The position numbers and the translations under genes are program-made. DNA of 64,000 nucleotides, taken from contig JAHFWL010000188.1 of assembly GCA_021292165.1 (NCBI GenBank), positions 62,001-126,000 on the forward strand, given 5' to 3'. Shown piece by piece: positions 58,001 through 64,000 of the stretch. Every line of letters starts with the position of its first letter. Positions within the stretch are counted from its first letter, which is position 1. This DNA comes from Shinisaurus crocodilurus (Eukaryota; Chordata; Lepidosauria; Squamata; Shinisauridae). The notes under the pieces were generated by a model. The model was not told the DNA's origin. It saw only the letters and a program-made list of their open reading frames with translations, and ran no database searches.

Positions 58001-58054
58001 TTTGCTTCGCCCGCACTCGGCCACCACGCGCAGCGACAGGGCCGCCGCCGCCAT
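43922..58054 (-). CDS. QTRT1: Queuine tRNA-ribosyltransferase catalytic subunit 1 (complete, 10 exons)
   Basis: Exchanges guanine-34 for queuine in the anticodon wobble position of GUN-anticodon tRNAs, acting as a heterodimer with QTRT2 in cytosol and at mitochondria. Exons 57839-58054, 54752-54820, 52802-52940, 51409-51487, 50615-50730, 46998-47136, 46027-46102, 45705-45814, 44442-44526 and 43922-44089 splice to 398 codons plus stop with consistent phases; the human protein is 403 aa. Visible motifs: general-base Asp96 in [22 protein letters not shown], nucleophile Asp270 in [10 protein letters not shown], and zinc ligands Cys308, Cys310, Cys313 and His338. The start is the ATG at 58054; the apparent upstream extension begins with GTG and is not needed for homology. 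The C-terminus (NLELTGGG) is a few residues longer than in human. Introns carry MITEs, CR1, SINEs and a probable LTR. Confidence 0.97.
44229..44267. mobile_element. Palindromic MITE, end fragment
   Basis: Only the outer part of one arm remains. The next about 25 bp (GCCGTAGAGTGAACTGTATCC) recur as the complement beside the 58604 copy. Confidence 0.8.
44442..44526 (-). CDS. QTRT1: QTRT1 exon 9
   Basis: 85 nt, acceptor GACAG, donor GTGGGT. Encodes [20 protein letters not shown] and TVHNIAYQ. The His of TVHN is the fourth zinc ligand. RCSR stands where human has KHSR. Confidence 0.96.
44940..45372 (+). mobile_element. L2-like LINE 3' end
   Basis: Encodes [20 protein letters not shown] and [20 protein letters not shown], then a tail GGCTATTGGGCGGTATAAAAATG and AATAAAATAAAA. 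QTRT1 intron 8, antisense to the gene. Confidence 0.88.
45705..45814 (-). CDS. QTRT1: QTRT1 exon 8 (zinc-binding cysteines)
   Basis: 110 nt, acceptor TTCCAG, donor GTCGGT. Encodes [20 protein letters not shown] and [16 protein letters not shown]. The CDCPTC cluster gives three zinc ligands. Confidence 0.95.
46027..46102 (-). CDS. QTRT1: QTRT1 exon 7 (nucleophile Asp)
   Basis: 76 nt, acceptor TTGAAG, donor GTAAGT. Encodes [20 protein letters not shown] and PTRTA. The FDCV aspartate is the covalent nucleophile of the TGT family. Confidence 0.97.
46207..46745 (+). mobile_element. Possible solo LTR (endogenous retrovirus-like)
   Basis: TATTTATA at 46416-46423 and AATAAA at 46626-46631 are spaced like an LTR promoter and polyadenylation signal. 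Termini and target duplication were not identified, so the edges are approximate. Confidence 0.4.
46998..47136 (-). CDS. QTRT1: QTRT1 exon 6
   Basis: 139 nt, acceptor GCTAG, donor GTAGGA. Encodes [20 protein letters not shown] and then [20 protein letters not shown] and YLMGV, with the base-contacting GGLSGGE loop. Confidence 0.97.
47283..48052 (+). mobile_element. 5S-derived SINE split by an LTR
   Basis: Head GAGCGTGGAAAGCTAAGCAG, CR1-like tail to ACTCT at 47425, resuming at 48036 with ACTCTATGATCTATGAA. Confidence 0.88.
47426..48035 (-). mobile_element. Probable solo LTR with 5-bp TSD
   Basis: 610 bp from TGTTGGAA to TTCTAACA (inverted ends with one mismatch), flanked by ACTCT at 47421-47425 and 48036-48040. 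On the minus strand TATATAAG at 47784-47791 is a TATA box candidate and a later AGTAAA may be the polyadenylation signal. No viral genes are present. Confidence 0.82.
48556..48718. repeat. Tandem duplication of about 81 bp
   Basis: Two units starting GGCTTCCACTGCAACTAAAG, the second with a few substitutions and one deleted base. Confidence 0.92.
48719..49804. other. GC-rich stretch in QTRT1 intron 5, no gene recognised
   Basis: Overlapping open frames on both strands (about 160-180 codons) are arginine- and proline-rich with no family motif, as expected by chance in GC-rich DNA. GCAGCAGC and GGCGGCAGC clusters are present. Likely an old repeat. Confidence 0.5.
49805..50469. mobile_element. 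GACTCG-rich hAT element, copy C (uninterrupted reference copy)
   Basis: 665 bp from CAGGGATGGGGACTTGG to TCAACATCCTTG, with an exact 8-bp duplication TGAGAAAC at 49797-49804 and 50470-50477. Terminal blocks rich in GACTCG, centre with repeated TGCCTGCC. In QTRT1 intron 5. Confidence 0.95.
50615..50730 (-). CDS. QTRT1: QTRT1 exon 5 (substrate-binding IIQGG)
   Basis: 116 nt, acceptor TTGCAG, donor GTAAGC. Encodes [20 protein letters not shown] and [21 protein letters not shown] recognises the base in TGT enzymes. Confidence 0.97.
51194..51313. mobile_element. Palindromic MITE left arm joined to an L2-like tail
   Basis: CAGGGCTCTCCAACCTTGGG to CAGGCCCCAG, then GAGAGCTTCGGCTATTGGGC with GGTATAAAAATG and AATAAATA tail. 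Confidence 0.85.
51409..51487 (-). CDS. QTRT1: QTRT1 exon 4
   Basis: 79 nt. Encodes [20 protein letters not shown] and EEAMF, completing G142 at its start. The donor read from the genome is AG|GTTTGC, which departs from GTRAGT but is the only position that keeps phase and homology. Confidence 0.93.
52015..52042. repeat. (TG)n microsatellite
   Basis: About 14 TG units in QTRT1 intron 3. Confidence 0.92.
52802..52940 (-). CDS. QTRT1: QTRT1 exon 3 (catalytic DSGGFQ)
   Basis: 139 nt, acceptor CTGCAG, donor GTAACT. Begins [20 protein letters not shown] and ends SIEIQNAL plus one base. Holds the general-base aspartate and the PEKSIEIQ segment. An antisense CR1 starts about 75 bp upstream of the acceptor. 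Confidence 0.97.
53015..53627 (+). mobile_element. CR1 LINE 3' end
   Basis: Open ORF2 C-terminus from [20 protein letters not shown] to the stop, 3' UTR, ATTCTATT octamers. Antisense in QTRT1 intron 2. Confidence 0.95.
54077..54328 (-). mobile_element. tRNA-derived SINE
   Basis: ATTTATT tail, body and tRNA-like head, full length. Confidence 0.88.
54752..54820 (-). CDS. QTRT1: QTRT1 exon 2
   Basis: 69 nt, phase 0/0, acceptor CTCTAG, donor GTAAGT. Encodes [20 protein letters not shown] and LLT, matching the conserved GLHxFMNW helix. The flanking longer open frame is a shadow in another frame. Confidence 0.95.
55581..55745 (-). mobile_element. 5S-derived SINE with CR1-like tail
   Basis: Minus strand: CTTGTCTGAGCGTGGAAAGC head and CAGGGGGTTGGGCTCGATGG tail. 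Confidence 0.87.
56087..56156. mobile_element. Palindromic MITE, right arm
   Basis: CTACGCTGGCTGGGGCATGC to GGTTGGAGAATACTG. Confidence 0.82.
56211..56806. mobile_element. GACTCG-rich hAT element, copy D
   Basis: CAGGGATGTTGAAGAGTCC to CCCCATCCGTG, opposite orientation to copy C. TTGCCTCC follows the right end and occurs 6 bp before the left end, a probable target duplication with extra bases. A 39-bp internal segment near 56489-56545 is repeated (GAGACAGGAAACCCC twice). Confidence 0.88.
57330..57400 (-). mobile_element. L2-like LINE tail
   Basis: ATTTATTTA run and complement of GCTATTGGGCGGTATAAAAA. Confidence 0.7.
57569..57703. mobile_element. Palindromic hAT-type MITE in QTRT1 intron 1
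   Basis: Full palindrome, centre CCAGCTATGCTGGC, ending 136 bp downstream of QTRT1 exon 1. Confidence 0.93.
57839..58054 (-). CDS. QTRT1: QTRT1 exon 1
   Basis: 216 nt, 72 codons from [17 protein letters not shown] to [10 protein letters not shown], donor GTGAGT. Contains the [15 protein letters not shown] strand-loop of the TGT barrel. Lies at the edge of a GC-rich promoter. Confidence 0.97.
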
Positions 58055-58220
58055 AGCAACCGCAGGCCCTCTGGAGCCGGTTGTCACGTGACGCCGCCCC
58101 TAGGGGCGGGGCTAAAAGCCAAAGCGCCTCTGCTGCGCAAGTCTGCGGCTCCGTCGCGCTCTCCTCATAGGGTCGCCTCCCGGCCCAGCGACGTCATTGC
58201 CGGCGCCTTCGATCCGGACA
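58055..58220 (-). promoter_or_regulatory. GC-rich probable QTRT1 promoter
   Basis: CpG-dense sequence directly upstream of the QTRT1 ATG and continuing over exon 1. No TATA box is seen. Just upstream, repeats begin again at about 58323. Confidence 0.6.
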
Positions 58221-58322
58221 TAGAGATAAGGCAATAGTAGAGAGACCACGGATATACAGTCTTTTGAACTTCCAGCACTGCTTTCTCTACAAATGTTTGT
58301 GAACCGCTCAAAGAGCTTAGGC

Positions 58323-58465
58323 CAGTGTTCTCCAACCTTGGGTCCCCAGATGTTTGTTTGTTTTTTGCCTACAACTCCCAGCATGCCCCAGCCAGTGTAG
58401 CTGACTGGGGCATGCTGGGAGTTGTAGGCCAAAAACATCTGGGGACCCAAGGTTGGAGAACACTG
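58323..58465. mobile_element. Palindromic hAT-type MITE upstream of QTRT1
   Basis: Full palindrome with TTTGTTTG inserted in one arm, about 270 bp upstream of the QTRT1 ATG. Confidence 0.92.
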
Positions 58466-58603
58466 GTGTGTATGAATGGGTCCAGTCAGACCCATTCATA
58501 CAGACCAGTGACAGAAATACTACTGCTTTTTAGTGGGCTTTATTCACACTTTCAGCTGCACAACATCAAATTATGAATGTACAGGATACAGTTCACTCTA
58601 CGG

Positions 58604-58743
58604 CAGTGTTCTCCAACCTTGGGTCCCCAGATGTTTTTGGCCTACAACTCCCAGTATGCCCCAGCCAGCTACGCATAGCTGGCTGGGGCATGCTGGGAAT
58701 TGTAGGCCAAAAACATCTGGGGACCCAAGGTTGGAGAACACTG
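58604..58743. mobile_element. Palindromic hAT-type MITE
   Basis: Full palindrome; centre CCAGCTACGCATAGCTGGC. Its left flank matches the flank of the fragment at 44229-44267. Confidence 0.92.
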
Positions 58744-58869
58744 CTTTTATACTGTTGGTACCAAAGAGTAAGGGGAGTTGCATCAGTCACGCCTGCAAGA
58801 CATATGGTTTCCATCTCTCTCTTTTGTAAACAGCAACAGTAGCAAACCTACAATGCGAGTTCCAGCCTG

Positions 58870-59800
58870 TCAAGTTTATTATTTATTAATTAAATGTATA
58901 TACTGCTCTTCATCATAAATCTCAAAGTGGTTCATAAATAAAAACAACGATACAACACATAAACACTAATAAAAAAAATACTATTAAACTGTTAAAAATT
59001 CATTGACTCAAGCAGCAGCGAGATAAAACTCAACAATCTCATCAAAAGGACCCAAAGGCCTGGGTGAAGAGGTGTGTCTTACGCGATTGGCAAAATTGGA
59101 TTACAGAAGACACACCTCCAAAGAAGGGCCGGGGGAGTTCCATACGGAGGGTTCCCCAATCAAGAAGGCCTTTGCTGTATATTTTGGGTTGAAATTCATT
59201 TATTAATGCAAAAGATTTTAAGGATTACCTTTCAATTGAAACCAGAGGCTTTTCTATTGGGAATAATGGACAATCAGCTAGAAGGAAGATATGGAACTTT
59301 ATTTTTATACATGACAACGGCAGCGAGACTACTATATGCACAGAAATGGAAAGGTCCAGCAGTGCCTACGATAGAAGAATGGTTGGTCAAGATGCTGGAG
59401 CTGGCAGAGATGGCCAAACTTACATCACTAATTAGAGAAAAGACAACATCTGCGTTTATTATTGAGTGGAAACCTCTAATTGACTTTTTGCAGAGACTGG
59501 AAAATAATGATTTGTTTGTTTGTGGATTTATGGAATAATAAGTGAATCTGGGACAATGGGAAGAAAGATTTCTCATTTGGATTATCGAGTAAGAAAAATT
59601 ATTGTTACCTGTATTTGCTGTAGAAGAAAATTGGAGGTCTATTTTGTTTTGTTAATTGTTATATGTTTGATATTATGTGTTTGTTTTATATAGAAATAAA
59701 AATTGGACAATAAAAGAAAGAAGGCCTTTGCTTGGGTCACCACTCCCCTGGCATTGCCCATAGATGGGACAACCAGCAGGGGCCCCTTCCAAAGATCTCA
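58870..59800. repeat. Old interspersed repeat interrupted by L1
   Basis: AT-rich tail near 58880-58990 and GAGTTCCATACGGAGGG-like body similar to L2/CR1 LINE 3' UTRs; continues after the L1 at 59733. Confidence 0.5.
59177..59717 (+). mobile_element. L1 LINE 3' end with 15-bp TSD
   Basis: Encodes MTTAARLLYAQKWKGPAVPT and EEWLVKMLELAEMAKL, then the 3' end AATAAAAATTGGACAATAAA. Flanked by AAGAAGGCCTTTGCT at 59162-59176 and 59718-59732. Confidence 0.95.
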
Positions 59801-59908
59801 AAGGCCAATCAAAACTGTCTCCATTCTTTTCTGTATTGTTATTTATACATCCATCTATTGATAGTTTGTTACAATTTTTTCTGTTGTTGGTTTCTTCTAT
59901 CAATGGTA

Positions 59909-60125
59909 ATTTATTTATTAGATTTATACCCCGCCTTGTTTTCCTGCAAGGAACCCAAGGCGGCTTACATAATCCTCCTCCTCCTCTCCACTTTATCCTC
60001 ACAACAACCCTGTGAGGTAGGTTAGGCTGAGAGTCAGTGACTGGCCCCGAGTCACCCAGTGAGTTTCATGGCCAAGCAGGGACTAGAACCTGGATCTCCC
60101 GAGTCCCAGTCTAACACTCTCACCA
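59909..60125 (-). mobile_element. tRNA-derived SINE, head truncated
   Basis: Same family; stops at CTAACACTCTCACCAC without the outermost tRNA-like bases. Confidence 0.85.
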
Positions 60126-61390
60126 CGGGTAAATTCTAGAATGAGAAGTGCTTGGGCTCAACCAAACCTACCTGAAAGCTATAACCTCGGATCTGTGAAG
60201 TCCTAATACCATACCAGATATATTGATGTAGGCTGCAGTTGGTGAGGGAAATGTTATCCGCACATGCTCAGATGCCAAACATTAAAAGAAAAGTTTCTAT
60301 GCTGTGCTTTGGTGATGAGGGAATGGCTGTCTTGTCTTTATTAACGTCACATATTCTAGGACTGGGCCGTGGCTCTGAAAACAGAGTCTGAGGTTAAACT
60401 CAGATGAATCCTGGCAAAAACTAAGCCCTGCCTGACATGCTTGTAAGAGAATGCATCAAGAATCAAGTGAGAGGCCTCCATAGGAAAGCTGCCACTGGCA
60501 TAAAAAGCTGCCCCTGGAAGTCTCCGTCTAATTGACTTGTTTAATTCAGCCTGGGATTTAATTGACTATTTAGTCCCAAAATTAATTGCTCTTGGCATGT
60601 GGCTTGTTCTCCACTGGGCTCTCCTGTTGCTTTATTGTCCTGCCTATTTATTGTCTAGTGTTGATATCTCTGTGCAGCTCCAGGTTAGATGTACCAAAGG
60701 GGGGGGGGACCCAGGAGACGTGTGCAAGGACGGTGTTTTGGGGCTTCACTAATAAAAATGGGCACATATCTAATTTATGCCCTGCTTTTTCAGCCCAGGC
60801 TGGTTCCCACAATGACTTACAATTAAAATCCAAGTCTTTTGTTGCACACGAAAGGCACACATCCTTCAAAGTAAAGAGAAATCAGATCCATTTATGATAA
60901 AGCTTTTAGCACAGCTGCATGCATTTTGAAAGCTAGCTTATTTTAAAAGATTGCATCGTGTGTGGTCAGACAGACTGGGAGAGGCTGGTTTTACCCTGGA
61001 GCATGCGGTGTGGGTATACGTATGTAAGGCAAAGGAAGCCTCCAGCTGAGAGGGCTGGAGCAGGAGAAAAACAAATAGCTGTCCTCTACGAAACTAAAAG
61101 ACAACCAGCCTCAGAGGAAAGGAAGCCCTAACATTTGCACAAAAGCCCAAGACAGAAGAAGGATACATACCGTAAATAATCTAAGAAGGATAAATAATCA
61201 AAATACTTGCATCATAAGGCACAAAAGGTTTGGCTGTCTGAACACCTTACAAAAGTTGTGAGATCTCCAAAACCTCCAGCCTTATGCACAACTGCTGGGG
61301 TGTTTATACTTTATGGGGTGGCAGCCCGTTTCAGGGCCAATAATGATGTCATAAGGTACATGGATGAAACAAGCAGTGGGTGGTTTGTCT
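60126..61390. other. Intergenic, no gene recognised
   Basis: Upstream of QTRT1. Frames are short; no repeat family assigned with confidence. Confidence 0.5.
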
Positions 61391-61394
61391 GCCC

Positions 61395-62285
61395 GGCTCA
61401 GTGATATTCAACCAGTTCTGGATGGGGTTGCACTCCCCCTGAAGGATCAGGTTCCTCGTTTGGGGGTGCTCTCGGATCCACAACTGTCACTCGAGGCACA
61501 GGTGAACTCGGTGGCACGGAGCACCTTTTATCAGCTTAGGCTGATATACCAACTATGTCCTTATCTGGACAGAGATAGCCTAGCTACAGTTATCCATGCT
61601 CTGGTAACCTCTTGTTTGGATTACTGCAATGCGTTATACGTGGGGCTGCCTTTGAAAACGGTCCGGAAATTTCAGCTGGTCCAAAATAGGGCAGCGAAAT
61701 CATTAACGGGGGGACTGGCTGACGTGAACATATTATGCCAGTGCTTTCTCATCTGCACTGGCTGCCAGTCTGTTTCCGGGACCAATTCAAAGTGCTGGTA
61801 CTAACATTCAAAGCCCTAAATGGCTTGGGGCCAGGGTATCTGAAGGATCGTCTCCTCCCATATGTACCTGCCCGGACACTAAGATCTTCGTCAGCGGTCC
61901 TTCTCCAAGAGCCCCTGCCAAAGGAAGTGAGGCAGGTGGCTACCAGGAGGAGGGCCTTTTCTGCTGTGGCACCCCGGTTGCAGAATGAGCTCCCCCAAGA
62001 GGCTCGCCTGGCACCCACATTGTACTCTTTCAGGCGCCAGGTGAAGACCTTTCTATTCTCCCGGGCATTTTAATCATCTTAATCATTTTTATCTTGCAGT
62101 TTTTAACTCTGTTACTGTAATTTGGTCTGCTGCTAGCTCTGCTGTTTGTTTTTAATCTGTGGTTTTAAATTTTACAGTTATATATTATATTGTATTTTAT
62201 GGTTTTAACTGTTGTAAAAACCGCCCAGAGAGCTTCAGCTATTGGGCGGTATAAAAATTGTATTAAATAAATAAATAAATAAATC
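61395..62285 (+). mobile_element. L2-like LINE 3' end, longest copy
   Basis: Reads LGVLSDPQLSLEAQVNSVAR, LVTSCLDYCNALYVGLPLKT and FQLVQNRAAKSL, then after a short deletion near 61715-61740 [20 protein letters not shown] to VKTFLFSRAF stop. Tail GGCGGTATAAAAATTGTATT and AATAAATA. Confidence 0.9.
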
Positions 62286-63065
62286 TATCTATCTTCTGGG
62301 GAATACTGTACATAATTTTAGACTGTCCAATCTGACTAACTTTGACATGGGTGCTTGGATTAAAAGGCCTGCTGTAAGTGTGGCATCGGCCATAGCATAA
62401 ACTCTTGTCTAGCGTATGGGGGAAAATGCAGAAAACTTTGGCATTGGGCCAGTCAGTGAAACAGTAATTGAATCCTATACATGTTCACCCAAGCAGGGCG
62501 GGGGAACGACGACACATGGCTTGGAAAATCCCAGAACAGTATAAAAATGGCAGGCATGCCCCCAACTTCCATGGGAAAAAACATCAAAGCCCACCAATCA
62601 GGAGCTGCACCAAGGAGTATGCTCACATGCCACACGCTCATGGGGGGAGGCAATGACAAGGACACAGCCGCAGCACCCTTCCCTGCATCACAGCACTCAG
62701 AGTGATGCCACACAGCACTCCTCCATGAGCTCCGGCGGCCCTCCGGGCAAGGGTTTGAATCCTTTTATGCTGCTCATAAGCACTATTTTCAGTACAATAC
62801 ACAAAGGGAAAGAAGATATCACACACACAACACAGCAGCAACCCACATAGCTCACTTGCCGGGAGGTTTGCAGAGAGTTCACATAACCCTCCAAGCAACT
62901 GTTCAAAACCCACTGAGGAAGGGGGAAAAAACTCTTTTGCCAAGCAGCCAAAGAGACACGTGTGTGTCTCCCCCTGAAGGAAACAAAATAATTAAAAAGA
63001 AAAAGAAACCTGCAAGAGATTCCAGCCAGGCATGTGGACAGATTGCCAGGGTCCTGACTAATACT

Positions 63066-63476
63066 AAAAGAATGTAGTCAATGGCTGGTAATGACTGTGG
63101 CAATGACTGACAATGGCCGTCAATGGCTGTTGTTGATTCACAAATGTTGAAGTGTTTTGTTGTCTCACCCTGCCTAAGTGACCAAGATAAGAAAATACCT
63201 ACCAGCTGCTTGATTGTAAGATCATCTTCCTGTCTCCTTGTAAAGAAATCCCCCTCCCCTAAAAGCAAACCCCCTTTTGTCTTGACCTTGCTGACCAATG
63301 TAAAGAACTGTTGCCAAATGACCAGACTTAGGTATGCTATAAAAGTGGTTGTAAAAGCCCCGCCCGGGGTTCTGCTTTGCGACACAGTCCGCAGGACCAA
63401 TTGTGCACAATAAACCTTTTTCCAATAACCCGAGTTGGTCCTCGTTGTCCTTGTCTGAGTTAAGGGGTGACCACTT
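63066..63476 (+). mobile_element. Probable endogenous-retrovirus LTR
   Basis: TATAAAAG at 63338-63345 and AATAAA at 63409-63414 followed by a GT-rich stretch, the U3-R-U5 layout of retroviral LTRs. Ends approximate; no viral genes seen. Confidence 0.6.
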
Positions 63477-63622
63477 CACCCCCCCTGTGCCCCCAACCTC
63501 AAGACCAGGACCAGATGGGCTGCAAGAGGAGCCCTGGGTGGGTAGAACAGCTCACATTTTACATGCAGGAAGGAGGTCCTAATTTCAACTCCAGGGTACA
63601 ACCCCACACTAGGAATGGGGCA

Positions 63623-64000
63623 GGGATGTTGAAGAGTCCTTGGTCTTGAGTCACGAGTCGAGTCACGAGTCTTTGGACCCGAGTCTCGAGTCCGAGTCCC
63701 AGTCCTTGGTCCAAAATGGTGACTCACGAGTCACAAGTCACAAGTCACTCCCAAAGCTGACTCCATGAGTCCCTATTAAAATCAATGGGGTTTTTTCCCC
63801 AACAAAATAAGGCTACTTCAGATGTGTGGTTTAAATAAATTCTAGGCAGAAGTGTGCCTTTTTATTTCAAAACTCTGCCACTGATTTTGGCAAGAACAGA
63901 CCAGGCAGACAAACCCAAAATAACCAGGCAGGCAGCGGAGGCAGGGAACCCCAAAGCAGGCAGGCAGAGGCCTTTGTCTTGGACAATTCAAACTGTTGAA
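63623..64000. mobile_element. GACTCG-rich hAT element, copy E (cut by window edge)
   Basis: CAGGGATGTTGAAGAGTCC followed by the same body as copies B and D (CCCCAACAAAATAAGGCTA). Right end outside the window. Confidence 0.9.

Noticed and set aside
58055..58087. N-terminal extension of QTRT1 by 11 residues
   Set aside because: Its first codon is GTG and the extra residues have no homology; the ATG at 58054 is adequate.

Overview
The window is vertebrate genomic DNA: genes split into short exons with GT..AG introns, CpG-island promoters, and dense interspersed repeats. The repeat mix points to a squamate reptile, most likely a lizard. It includes CR1 LINEs ending in ATTCTATG tandem octamers, L2-like and RTE-like LINEs, L1 fragments, a tRNA-derived SINE of the AGCCAGTGTGG type, a 5S rRNA-derived SINE with a CR1-like tail, and many hAT-type MITEs. 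Species cannot be set from the sequence alone.

Two host genes are supported, both on the minus strand and head to tail. (1) QTRT1, the catalytic subunit of queuine tRNA-ribosyltransferase, is complete in ten exons from the ATG at 58054 to the stop at 43922, giving 398 aa with every exon phase consistent. (2) A KCNT-family (Slack/Slick type) sodium-activated potassium channel starts in a CpG island with its ATG at 35685. It runs left through ten exons to 1026 (291 aa: N-terminus, S1 to S6 and the TVGFGD selectivity filter) and leaves the window before its cytoplasmic RCK domains. Its residues mix KCNT1-like and KCNT2-like states. Its neighbour QTRT1 maps to 19p13 in humans, whereas KCNT1 is on 9q34 and KCNT2 on 1q31. 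I infer a third KCNT ohnolog that mammals lack; this is the most interesting proposal here.

Layout: 0-35.7 kb is KCNT, with introns full of repeats (intron 1 is about 17 kb and holds a nearly intact RTE-like LINE nested in a hAT element). 35.5-36.3 kb is its CpG island. 36.3-43.9 kb is intergenic and repeat-rich. 43.9-58.05 kb is QTRT1. 58.05-58.2 kb is its GC-rich promoter. 58.2-64 kb is intergenic, with MITEs, an L1 fragment, an L2-like LINE, a probable LTR and the start of another hAT copy.

Other notable structure: a 483-bp inverted repeat with no mismatch that I can see, flanking KCNT exons 4 and 5; a hAT family whose ends are packed with GACTCG-type motifs and have 8-bp target duplications; about twenty copies of a nearly perfect palindromic MITE; a probable solo LTR; an internal L1 fragment flanked by a 16-bp duplication; and several nested insertions whose order can be read. 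The longest open reading frame (about 31.0-33.06 kb) is a retrotransposon reverse transcriptase, not a host gene. No CRISPR array or prokaryotic-type operon is present.
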